This document shows, one piece after another, positions 34,230 through 43,169 of a DNA stretch of 64,000 nt. The stretch spans positions 992,001 through 1,056,000 of the forward strand of contig JAXMCR010000002.1 of the NCBI GenBank assembly GCA_046349255.1, given 5' to 3'. Both the position numbers and the translations under genes were made by a program. Every line of letters starts with the position of its first letter. Position 1 is the first letter of the stretch. A model generated the notes under the pieces. That model made no database searches and had not been told where the DNA came from. It saw only the letters and a program-made list of their open reading frames with translations. This stretch comes from DAIODI01 sp046349255. Lineage in GTDB: Bacteria > Pseudomonadota > Alphaproteobacteria > Rhizobiales > Aestuariivirgaceae.

Positions 34230-34661
34230 ATGACGTATCTCGTCGTAAAAAGCCTCCACATCATATCGATCATTGCCTGGATGGCTGGTCTGTTATATTT
34301 GCCGAGACTGATGGTATACCATGCCGGTGAAAATACGCCTGGTGATGTTTCTAACCAGTTTAAGGTTATGGAGCGACGTCTACTGAAGTATATTATGACG
34401 CCTGCAATGATAGCGTCCTGGATTTTCGGTCTTTTTCTTGCTTTCTATATGAGTTATGTAGTGACCTGGCCCACATGGTTCATCATTAAGGTGGTCTTGG
34501 TCTTGTCGATGACCGTGGTGCACTTCATGCTTGCCTATCACGTATCCGAATTTGCCCACGATTCCAATCAACGACCACAGGTATACTTTCGTGTTCTCAA
34601 CGAAATACCTACGGTGCTGATGATCGGTATCGTGTTCGCGGTGGTGCTTAAGGATATCTAG
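34230..34661 (+). CDS. hemJ: Protoporphyrinogen IX oxidase, HemJ type
   Basis: Four-helix inner-membrane protein that oxidises protoporphyrinogen IX, 143 residues. The family start YLVVKSLHIISIIAWMAGLLYLPRLMVYH carries the conserved His that binds haem; KVMERRLLKYIMTPAMI and FRVLNEIPTVLMIGIV are also conserved. The start may be ATG 34230 or the overlapping TTG at 34221; neither has a well-spaced ribosome site. Composition is odd: lines I counted give about 40-52 % GC (mean about 45 %), against above 60 % in hemE and rho. hemE-hemJ-rho is the conserved order. Confidence 0.93.
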   Translation: MTYLVVKSLHIISIIAWMAGLLYLPRLMVYHAGENTPGDVSNQFKVMERRLLKYIMTPAMIASWIFGLFLAFYMSYVVTWPTWFIIKVVLVLSMTVVHFMLAYHVSEFAHDSNQRPQVYFRVLNEIPTVLMIGIVFAVVLKDI

Positions 34662-34715
34662 AAGATTGGGGCTGGTTGTCGGGAGCGTTTTCGCGTACAA
34701 GACCGTTACGGGTTG

Positions 34716-34749
34716 TCTGCCGGAGACCGTTAGGCAGAGTTCGGTCTCT
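34716..34749 (+). promoter_or_regulatory. Two mutually exclusive hairpins in the rho leader
   Basis: In the 186-base gap between hemJ and rho, TCTGCC (34716-34721) can pair with GGCAGA (34733-34738), and GAGACCG (34723-34729) with CGGTCTC (34742-34748). The second 5' arm lies in the loop of the first stem, so only one can form unless they make a pseudoknot. An 8-bp direct repeat GACCGTTA (34701 and 34725) overlaps the area. Rho is autoregulated in E. coli through its leader; a similar role here is a guess. Confidence 0.35.
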
Positions 34750-34847
34750 CTTCAGAAGCCTGTCCCACCAAAAACCGTCCGTTCGTTCCGCTTGAGGACG
34801 ACGGACTCGATCTCTGCCCCGTCCCGCCAGTCGAGCACAAGACCGCC

Positions 34848-36158
<1,311 letters not shown>

Positions 36159-36206
36159 TCGGTTTCGCGCCGGTCGAGGCGCGCGGAATCTCGTCGGAGC
36201 TATCCC

Positions 36207-37532
36207 GTGGCCATCCTGTCGCGCGATACGATTTTTGCGCTGTCCTCAGCCCCGGGCCGTGGTGGTGTTGCGGTGATCAGGGTCTCTGGTCCCCGGGTTC
36301 AAACCCTGTTCCGTGACGTCTGTGGAACGCTGGCGGATCCTCGGAAAACTGTGCTGCGCACCTTCCGGCACCCGGTGTCAGGCGAAGCGCTCGACCGTGG
36401 TCTGGCGTTCTGGCACGAGGGGCCCAAGAGCTTCACCGGCGAAGATGTATTGGAGTTTCACGTTCACGGCAGTCCGGCCGTGACGGCTGCGCTCATGTCG
36501 GCGCTTGGTGCAGTGGACGGTTGCCGCGTTGCCGAACCGGGCGAGTTCACGCGACGGGCGTTCGTCAACGGGAAGCTGAGCTTGATCGAGGTCGAGGGGC
36601 TTGCCGATCTCGTCAATGCCTCGACGCGGCTTCAGCGCGAACAGGCGTATGCACAACTCTCCGGCGTGTCGTCGTCGCGGGTGGAGGAGTGGCAGCGTGC
36701 GTTGCGGGACGCGCTGGCCCGAGCCGAGGCGGTGATCGACTTTGCGGACGATGTCGAGGAGATCGAGTCGCTCGAGAAGGGCGTGATCGATCGTCTCGTA
36801 CAGTTGCGGCTGGAGATCGGCCGGCATGTGGAGCGCGCGACAGCGGCAGTGAAGATTCGACAGGGGTATCGCGTGCTGCTTTGCGGCGCCCCCAACGTGG
36901 GCAAGTCATCAATACTGAACCATCTCGCCGGCAGCGATCGCGCCATCGTGTCGGATCGGGCCGGAACAACGCGGGACCTGATCGAGGTGCCGCTCGAACT
37001 TGGCGGTGTCGAGGTGACGATGATCGATTCGGCCGGGTTACGATCTGTGGACGCGGATGAAGACGAAGCAGAAGGCGTTCGTCGCGCGGTGCAGGAGCTG
37101 GACCGCGCCGATGTGATTGTGTGGGTGGATGCGCCTTTGATCGAGGCGGACGAGACGGCCCTACCGGTTAGACTCGATTCGCGCACGATACGAGTTTGGA
37201 ACAAGTCGGATCTTGGCCCTACCCCAGATGGTTTCGATTCGATTCCGATATCATGCCGAAATTCTAAGGGGTTCGATGTGCTGCTCGAGAAACTGTCCCA
37301 GCGTCTCGTCGGCCATACCACCGCTGAGCCCGGCATTGCGACCCGGACGCGGCACCGCCTGAAGCTCGAAGCCGTTGTGCGGTTGCTCGAGGCCATTGCG
37401 CTTGAACCGCAGTTCGAACTGGTTGCGGAACGGCTCAGAGAATCACTACGTCAGCTCGATGAACTCGTCGGTCGCACGACGAGCGAGGATATTCTCGACA
37501 GGGTCTTTGCGGAATTCTGCATCGGGAAGTGA
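36207..37532 (+). CDS. mnmE: tRNA modification GTPase MnmE (TrmE)
   Basis: Works with MnmG to place the aminomethyl-type group on wobble uridine 34 of some tRNAs. 441 residues with a GTG start at 36207. The N-terminal tetrahydrofolate-binding domain starts DTIFALSSAPGRGGVAVIRVSG; the G domain inserted in the helical domain has GAPNVGKSSILN (about 230), DRAGTTRDL and DSAGLR; the C-terminus ends FAEFCIGK with the conserved Cys. A perfect parS lies just after the stop. Confidence 0.98.
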   Translation: MAILSRDTIFALSSAPGRGGVAVIRVSGPRVQTLFRDVCGTLADPRKTVLRTFRHPVSGEALDRGLAFWHEGPKSFTGEDVLEFHVHGSPAVTAALMSALGAVDGCRVAEPGEFTRRAFVNGKLSLIEVEGLADLVNASTRLQREQAYAQLSGVSSSRVEEWQRALRDALARAEAVIDFADDVEEIESLEKGVIDRLVQLRLEIGRHVERATAAVKIRQGYRVLLCGAPNVGKSSILNHLAGSDRAIVSDRAGTTRDLIEVPLELGGVEVTMIDSAGLRSVDADEDEAEGVRRAVQELDRADVIVWVDAPLIEADETALPVRLDSRTIRVWNKSDLGPTPDGFDSIPISCRNSKGFDVLLEKLSQRLVGHTTAEPGIATRTRHRLKLEAVVRLLEAIALEPQFELVAERLRESLRQLDELVGRTTSEDILDRVFAEFCIGK

Positions 37533-37537
37533 TATCC

Positions 37538-37552
37538 TGTTTCACGTGAAAC
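37538..37552. promoter_or_regulatory. parS centromere site, perfect match
   Basis: The sequence TGTTTCACGTGAAAC is a perfect copy of the ParB-binding consensus. It lies in the 39-base gap between mnmE and mnmG, about 4.5 kb to the right of the proposed origin and about 3 kb before parAB. ParB should load here and spread to form the segregation complex. Confidence 0.93.
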
Positions 37553-37571
37553 GTGCACGGACGAATCCAGA

Positions 37572-39440
37572 ATGACGGTATTCGATGTCATCGTCGTCGG
37601 CGGAGGTCACGCCGGATGCGAGGCGGCCGCAGCCGCGGCGCGGCTTGGCGCCCGCACCGCATTGGTGACGCATGCTTTCGCTACGATCGGCGAGCTTTCC
37701 TGCAATCCCGCCATCGGTGGTGTCGGCAAGGGCCACCTCGTTCGCGAGATCGATGCGCTCGACGGCGTCATGGCGCGCGTGGCCGATCAGGCCGGCATTC
37801 AATTCCGCGTCCTCAACGCCTCCCGTGGTCCTGCCGTGCGCGGGCCTCGCGCCCAGATCGACCGCCAACTCTACCGCGCCGCCATGCAGCGCGAGATACG
37901 CAACACCGCGAACCTGACAATGGTCGAAGGGGAAGTCTCGGGTCTCCTCCTCACCAGCGGCAGGCTCCGAGGGCTGCTGACGTCGGATGGACGCGAGTTC
38001 CACGCCGCCGCCGTGGTGCTGACCACGGGCACGTTCCTCGGAGGCATCATCCACATCGGCGATGTGCGTCGGGAGGCGGGCCGCATCGGCGAGCCGCCGG
38101 CGCGGGCGCTTGGTCAGATGCTGCGGCAGGCCTTTGCGGTGGGTCGACTGAAGACCGGGACCCCGCCTCGCCTCGACGGCAGGACCATCGCCTGGGATCG
38201 CCTGGACCGCCAGCCGGGAGACGATCCGCCGCGTCCGTTCTCCTTCCTCACCCGCGCGATCACGACGCCCCAGATCGCCTGTGCCATCACCCGAACGAAC
38301 CCGCAGGCGCACGCCCTCATTCGGGAAAACCTGCATCTTTCGGCTATGTATGGTGGCCATATCCAGGGGGTAGGGCCGCGGTATTGCCCGTCCATCGAGG
38401 ACAAGATCGTCCGGTTTGCGGATCGGGAGGCTCACCAGATTTTTCTCGAGCCGGAAGGCCTGGATGACCCGACCGTCTACCCGAACGGCATCTCGACATC
38501 GCTTCCCGCCGACGTGCAGGAACGGTTGGTCCGGTCGATCGCCGGGCTCGAGAAGGCCGTGGTGCTGCGGCCGGGGTACGCGGTCGAATATGATTACGTC
38601 GACCCTCGAGAGCTGTTGCCCACGCTCGAAACCCGGGCGGTCGGGGGACTGTTCCTGGCCGGACAAATCAACGGTACGACGGGCTATGAGGAAGCGGCTG
38701 CCCAAGGGATCGTCGCCGGCATCAATGCGGGCCTTCGCGCGGGAGGCGGCGGCTCGTTCACGCTCGATCGAACGCAGGCCTACATCGGCGTGCTGATCGA
38801 CGACCTCATCAGCCGTGGCGTTACCGAGCCCTACCGGATGTTCACCTCGCGGTCGGAGTTCCGCCTGACGCTGCGCGCGGATAATGCCGATGAGCGGCTC
38901 ACGCAACTCGGCATCGGCGCCGGTGTCGTTTCGTCTTCCCGGGCGGTGCAGTACCGGACGAGGGCGGAGAAACTCCGTCAGGCGCGCGCATTCTGCACCT
39001 CCGAAACCGTCACGCCTCGGGAAGCGGCCCGGCTTGGCATTGCCGTCAATCAGGATGGCCTGCGGCGGTCAGTCTTTGACCTGCTGCGCCTGCCGGGCGT
39101 CACCCGGGCGGCACTCGAGGCGCGATGGCCCGGTTTGGGTCAGATCGACGCCGACCTCTGGCAGACGCTCGAAGCCGAGGCTCTTTATTCCGGTTACCTC
39201 GACCGGCAGCATCGGGAAGCCTCGATCTACCGGAGCGATCTCTCCCACCCGGTGCCGCCGACACTCGACTGGTCGACCGTGCCGGGGCTTTCCGCCGAAA
39301 TCCGGCAGAAGCTCATGGCCAACCGGCCGGCGACGATTGCCCATGCAGCGGAGATCGAAGGTATGACCCCTGCCGCGGTTACGCTGCTGATCGGCGTCGT
39401 CCGCAAGCACCAGGCCGTCGACGACGCCGATGCCGCGTGA
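37572..39440 (+). CDS. mnmG: tRNA uridine 5-carboxymethylaminomethyl modification enzyme MnmG (GidA)
   Basis: FAD-dependent partner of MnmE, 622 residues. The FAD loop VVGGGHAGCEAAAAAARLG is at about 7-25. SCNPAIGGVGKGHLVREIDALDG, LKTGTPPRLDGRTI, YCPSIEDKIVRF, EYDYVDPRELLPTLE and GQINGTTGYEEAAAQG are full-length family marks. The C-terminal helical domain that binds MnmE is complete. It overlaps rsmG by 11 bases. Confidence 0.98.
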   Translation: MTVFDVIVVGGGHAGCEAAAAAARLGARTALVTHAFATIGELSCNPAIGGVGKGHLVREIDALDGVMARVADQAGIQFRVLNASRGPAVRGPRAQIDRQLYRAAMQREIRNTANLTMVEGEVSGLLLTSGRLRGLLTSDGREFHAAAVVLTTGTFLGGIIHIGDVRREAGRIGEPPARALGQMLRQAFAVGRLKTGTPPRLDGRTIAWDRLDRQPGDDPPRPFSFLTRAITTPQIACAITRTNPQAHALIRENLHLSAMYGGHIQGVGPRYCPSIEDKIVRFADREAHQIFLEPEGLDDPTVYPNGISTSLPADVQERLVRSIAGLEKAVVLRPGYAVEYDYVDPRELLPTLETRAVGGLFLAGQINGTTGYEEAAAQGIVAGINAGLRAGGGGSFTLDRTQAYIGVLIDDLISRGVTEPYRMFTSRSEFRLTLRADNADERLTQLGIGAGVVSSSRAVQYRTRAEKLRQARAFCTSETVTPREAARLGIAVNQDGLRRSVFDLLRLPGVTRAALEARWPGLGQIDADLWQTLEAEALYSGYLDRQHREASIYRSDLSHPVPPTLDWSTVPGLSAEIRQKLMANRPATIAHAAEIEGMTPAAVTLLIGVVRKHQAVDDADAA

Positions 39441-40080
39441 ACTTTCGGAAGCGGCACCGTCGCCAGGGGTGCCGGATGATGTTTCACGTGAATCACGTGA
39501 GCGGCTCAAGCGCTACGTGGACCTGCTGCTGAAGTGGCAGGCCAAGATGAACCTGATCGGCAAGAGCACCGCCGACGATGCCTGGAGGCGGCACGTGGTC
39601 GACAGCCTCCAACTCGTCCCGCTGCTCAGGCGCCGCGAGGGGACGATCCTCGACATCGGGTCCGGTGCCGGGCTGCCCGGCATCCCCCTCGCGATTGTGC
39701 TCCCGGCCGCTCGGCTTCACCTGGTTGAAAGCAACACCAGGAAGGCCGCCTTCCTGCGCGAAGCGCTGCGCGTGACGGAAAGCCACGCCGTCGTTCACAA
39801 CCGCCGAATCGAGGACCTCCCCCCCGCCGCCTTTCCTCGCCCGGTCAACGCGATCGTCTCGCGCGCCACTGCGCCGATCGGAACGCTGCTCGATTGGGCG
39901 GCGCCGCTGGCTGAAGAGGGGACGCAGCTCCTGTTCCCCAAGGGACAAGATGTGGATGCCGAATTGACGGACGCCACCAAATATTGGAGATTCACGGTCC
40001 AGAAACATCCGAGTCGCCTCCAGCGCGACAGCTGGATCGTCGAGATAGGAAACCCCACGCGTGTCCCAGGCGCCGACTGA
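39430..40080 (+). CDS. rsmG: 16S rRNA (guanine527-N7)-methyltransferase RsmG (GidB)
   Basis: SAM-dependent methylation of G527 (m7G) in 16S rRNA; loss of it gives low streptomycin resistance. 216 residues. Motif I is LDIGSGAGLPGIPLAIV (about 73-89), preceded by WQAKMNLIGKSTADDAWRRHVVDSLQL; VESNTRKAAFLRE and VSRATAPIGTLL follow. Both ends overlap neighbours: mnmG by 11 and parA by 20 bases. A near-perfect parS lies in codons 17-22. Confidence 0.97.
   Translation: MPRELSEAAPSPGVPDDVSRESRERLKRYVDLLLKWQAKMNLIGKSTADDAWRRHVVDSLQLVPLLRRREGTILDIGSGAGLPGIPLAIVLPAARLHLVESNTRKAAFLREALRVTESHAVVHNRRIEDLPPAAFPRPVNAIVSRATAPIGTLLDWAAPLAEEGTQLLFPKGQDVDAELTDATKYWRFTVQKHPSRLQRDSWIVEIGNPTRVPGAD
39480..39494. 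promoter_or_regulatory. Second parS-like site, one mismatch, inside rsmG
   Basis: TGTTTCACGTGAATC matches the parS consensus at 14 of 15 bases and lies inside the 5' coding part of rsmG. A second CACGTGA follows directly (39493-39500 region). parS sites inside coding sequence are usual in Caulobacter and Bacillus. Confidence 0.75.
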
Positions 40081-40879
40081 CGCAACGACCCGGCCGCGCA
40101 TTCTCGCCGTCGCCAACCAGAAGGGTGGCGTCGGGAAGACGACGACCGCAATCAATCTCGGAACGGCGCTGGCCGCAGTGGGCGAACGCGTCCTGGTCGT
40201 GGATCTCGACCCGCAGGGCAACGCCTCGACGGGGCTCGGGATTCCCCGCGGAAGCTCGACCGTGTCGACCTATCATGTACTCGTCGGCGAAGAGCTGCTG
40301 AGCAACATCATCGTCGACTCGGGGATTCCCCGACTTCACTGCGCGCCCTCGACGATGGACCTGCTGGGCGCCGAACTCGAACTCGCCAGCCTCGAGCGCA
40401 AGACCTACCGGCTGAGCGATGCGATCCTTGGCAACCCGGCCATTGCTGCCGCCTACACGTACATCCTCATCGACTGCCCGCCGTCGCTGAACCTCCTCAC
40501 GATCAACGCGTTGTGCGCCGCCGACGCGATCATCGTGCCGCTGCAGTGCGAGTTCTTCGCCCTCGAGGGATTGAGCCAGTTGTTGAAGACGGTCGAGCGG
40601 GTGCGCACCAACCTCAACAATCGCCTCGAGATCCAGGGCGTCGTCCTGACGATGTTCGACCGGCGCAATGCGTTGTCCGAACAGGTCGCCCAGGATGTCC
40701 GCAGCGTGCTCGGCGACAAGGTCTACCAGACCGTGATTCCGCGCAACGTCCGCGTCTCGGAAGCGCCCTCGCACGGCAAGCCCGTGCTGCTCTACGACAG
40801 CACCTGCATGGGCAGCCAGGCCTACATTCGACTTGCCTCCGAAATGATCAGGCGCGAGAGCAGCCTGAGAGCCGCTTGA
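40061..40879 (+). CDS. parA: Chromosome partitioning ATPase ParA (Soj)
   Basis: Walker-type ATPase that binds DNA and moves ParB-parS complexes from the old to the new pole. 272 residues, GTG start at 40061 inside rsmG. The deviant Walker A is NQKGGVGKTTTAINLG (about 19-34), then DLDPQGNASTGLG and ILIDCPPSLNLLTINAL. It has the short chromosomal-type N-terminus without a DNA-binding extension. parB follows 29 bases later. Confidence 0.98.
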   Translation: MSQAPTDATTRPRILAVANQKGGVGKTTTAINLGTALAAVGERVLVVDLDPQGNASTGLGIPRGSSTVSTYHVLVGEELLSNIIVDSGIPRLHCAPSTMDLLGAELELASLERKTYRLSDAILGNPAIAAAYTYILIDCPPSLNLLTINALCAADAIIVPLQCEFFALEGLSQLLKTVERVRTNLNNRLEIQGVVLTMFDRRNALSEQVAQDVRSVLGDKVYQTVIPRNVRVSEAPSHGKPVLLYDSTCMGSQAYIRLASEMIRRESSLRAA

Positions 40880-40908
40880 TTCGCCTCCGTTTCAACTGGA
40901 ACGAGTCC

Positions 40909-41775
40909 ATGACGCAACCTCCAAAAGCCCGTCGCCTTGGCCGCGGTCTCGCCGCCCTGATCGGCGACGACACGACCGAAGAAGCCGTGGTGCAGGACGC
41001 CCGCTCGCTCCGGCACGTTCCGATCGAGTTGATCGAACCGTCGCCCAACAATCCTCGTCGACTGTTCCGCGAGGAGGATCTCGAAGACCTGTCCCGCTCC
41101 TTGCGGGAAAAAGGGATGCTGCAGCCGCTTCTCGTCCGCCGCAAGGGCGACAACCGCTACGAGATCATCGCCGGCGAGCGCCGCTGGCGCGCGGCCCAGC
41201 GCGCCGGCCTGCACGACCTGCCGGTGCTGATCCGCGACCTGAGCGACGGGGAAGCACTCGAGATCGCCCTCGTTGAGAATATCCAGCGCGCCGACCTCAA
41301 CCCGATCGAAGAGGCGCGGGGCTATTCCCAGCTCATCGACCAGTTCGGTTACACGCAGCAGAAGCTCGCCGAATCGGTCGGCAAGAGCCGCAGCCATATC
41401 GCCAACACACTCCGGCTCCTGACGCTGCCGGACGAAGTGCAGCGCAAGCTCGAAGCAGGCGAACTCACGGCCGGCCACGCCCGCACCCTGATCGCGACGG
41501 CCGACCCGATCGAAAGCGCCGAGCAGATCGTGAAGCTGGGACTGACGGTGCGCGACGCCGAACGGCTGTCGCGGGAAACGTCGGAGCAGCGCAAACCGAA
41601 AGCGGAGAGGCCAGAGAAGTCGGTCGACATCGCGGCGCTCGAAAACGAGCTGATGGACCATCTCGGCCTGCGCGTGGACATCACCGATCGTGGCCGAAAG
41701 GGCGGCCGCATCACGCTCCACTACGGAACGCTCGAGCAGCTCGACGACCTTTGCCGGCGCCTCATCCGGAGTTGA
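40909..41775 (+). CDS. parB: Chromosome partitioning protein ParB (Spo0J)
   Basis: CTP-dependent clamp that binds parS and spreads on DNA, 288 residues. It starts RRLGRGLAALIGD after a short tail. The CTP-binding N-domain has NNPRRLF, the GERRWRA arginine patch and ENIQRADLNPIEEARGY. The helix-turn-helix for parS is QKLAESVGKSRSHIANTLRLL (about 150-170). The C-terminal dimer domain ends HYGTLEQLDDLCRRL. The 3' end overlaps the convergent holA by 14 bases. Confidence 0.98.
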   Translation: MTQPPKARRLGRGLAALIGDDTTEEAVVQDARSLRHVPIELIEPSPNNPRRLFREEDLEDLSRSLREKGMLQPLLVRRKGDNRYEIIAGERRWRAAQRAGLHDLPVLIRDLSDGEALEIALVENIQRADLNPIEEARGYSQLIDQFGYTQQKLAESVGKSRSHIANTLRLLTLPDEVQRKLEAGELTAGHARTLIATADPIESAEQIVKLGLTVRDAERLSRETSEQRKPKAERPEKSVDIAALENELMDHLGLRVDITDRGRKGGRITLHYGTLEQLDDLCRRLIRS

Positions 41776-42670
41776 TGCCGGTGCCGATCGCCCGCCGGTT
41801 CTGAACGGCAAGGCGAATCAGCGCGCGCTCGACGTATTCCTCGTCAAGGTCCGACCCTGACCGCGTGTCGCGAACCAGCTGGAATGCCAGCTCTGACAGC
41901 GGCGCAAGGTGCGCGCCCCCCTGGCCCGCCCGCAGCGATCGGAACAGCCGCTGCACCAGGAACACGGCGACCTGCTGCGGGTTGGCGCCACTTTCTCTCG
42001 CACGGCTCATGGCGCGGGGCAGCCCGGAGAGATTCCCTGCAAGCGCCGTGTCCAGAAGCTCTTCCACGGTCGGACTGCCGGCGTCGACGCAGACGTCACG
42101 TACGTCCTGCACGGTAAGTGTCGTCCGGCCCCCGGCGTAGAACGCAAGCTTTTCGACTTCTGCCTCGATCAGGCCTGCATCCTCCGCCGTCAGGTCGAAC
42201 AGCGCGTCCCGTGCTTCCTGTTCCAGGTCGAGCCCGAAGCGTTTCAGCGTATCGTGCAGGACGGTCGCCGCACTCCGCACGGGCTCGGTCAGAATCTCAA
42301 CGCGTGCGGACTTGAGCTTCTGGGCCGCCTGCACCACGGCCGGCGTCGGTTCGCCTTCAGCCAGAATCGCCCCGGTGTCGGTGATCCGCCCATCCGCGAT
42401 CAGGCTCTCGATCTGCCGCAACGCCAGGAGGCCCGCCTGCCGCACCAGGATAACCGGCCGGTCGCCGAACATCGGGATGGTGTTGACTTCGGTGTCGAGC
42501 AGGGCCGGATCGTTTCGAAGCTGATCCTCGGTGAGCTGAACAGGATTAAGCGGGGTTACGTTGGATCCAAGTATTTCTTTCAGCAATACTTCGACCTGCT
42601 GCCGCCGCCAGCCAGTACTGCCAAGTATTAGCTGAACAATGGGCCGTGCCTTAACTGACACGGCAGTCAC
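41762..42670 (-). CDS. holA: DNA polymerase III delta subunit
   Basis: Clamp-loader subunit that opens the beta clamp, 302 residues, rather short for the family (about 340). The GTG start overlaps the lptE stop by 4 bases. VQLILGSTGWRRQQVEVLL stands where other HolA have the LLYGP-type strand and loop. FGDRPVILVR, AEDAGLIEAEVEKLAFYAGG and the C-terminal helical collar NPQQVAVFLVQRLFRSL support the call. About ten N-terminal residues seen in relatives are missing, and the first 130 bases are lower in GC than the rest. Confidence 0.9.
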   Translation of the reverse strand: MTAVSVKARPIVQLILGSTGWRRQQVEVLLKEILGSNVTPLNPVQLTEDQLRNDPALLDTEVNTIPMFGDRPVILVRQAGLLALRQIESLIADGRITDTGAILAEGEPTPAVVQAAQKLKSARVEILTEPVRSAATVLHDTLKRFGLDLEQEARDALFDLTAEDAGLIEAEVEKLAFYAGGRTTLTVQDVRDVCVDAGSPTVEELLDTALAGNLSGLPRAMSRARESGANPQQVAVFLVQRLFRSLRAGQGGAHLAPLSELAFQLVRDTRSGSDLDEEYVERALIRLAVQNRRAIGTGINSG

Positions 42671-43161
42671 TTTGAAGCGAGAAATGCAGCCAGGCGGGTA
42701 CGAATATCTATCCCAACTTCCCGTGCCGCGCGCTCTTCAGCATTCGTGCGCGCCTGAACGTTCGCGACTGGCGAATCGACGCGGTCATAAGAGACGAACG
42801 AGAAGGTTTGGCCCTTGTACACGGACTTCCCCGTGCCGACGTCGATCAGGGCGAAGCTCACGTTCAGCCGGTAGGTCAACCGGGCGGTGTTGGTGTCGCG
42901 CTGCTCGATGGTGTTCGTTTCGGCGACGACCGGCAAGAGATCGAGCCTGTACTGATAATTGCCCGAGCCCGGCGGAACGGTTGCAAGGATTTCATTACGC
43001 ACGAGCTGGCCGGCCCGCGTCGACTGCTCGGCAACGCCGACGTTGTTGAGCTGGGTGGCGACCGACAGGCCCTGGCTGTCCGTGCCGTAGAGAGGCTTGA
43101 AGCCGCATGCCGCCAGCGACACCAGGAGGGCGACGGCGACGACGCTGCGAAGGAACCTCAT
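42667..43161 (-). CDS. lptE: LPS-assembly lipoprotein LptE
   Basis: Outer-membrane lipoprotein plug of the LptD translocon, 164 residues. The signal peptide MRFLRSVVAVALLVSLAAC ends in a lipobox LAAC with Cys19. The mature start GFKPLYG is the alphaproteobacterial LptE signature. RLTYRLNVSFALIDVGTGKSVYKG and AEERAAREVGIDIRTRLAAFL follow. It is between leuS and holA (8-base gap, 4-base overlap), the order known in alphaproteobacteria. Confidence 0.95.
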   Translation of the reverse strand: MRFLRSVVAVALLVSLAACGFKPLYGTDSQGLSVATQLNNVGVAEQSTRAGQLVRNEILATVPPGSGNYQYRLDLLPVVAETNTIEQRDTNTARLTYRLNVSFALIDVGTGKSVYKGQTFSFVSYDRVDSPVANVQARTNAEERAAREVGIDIRTRLAAFLASK

Positions 43162-43169
43162 GCGATGGC

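Noticed and set aside
36290..36320. GGGTTCAAACCC resembling a tRNA T-arm
   Set aside because: It lies in mnmE coding sequence, with no acceptor, D or anticodon stem around it.
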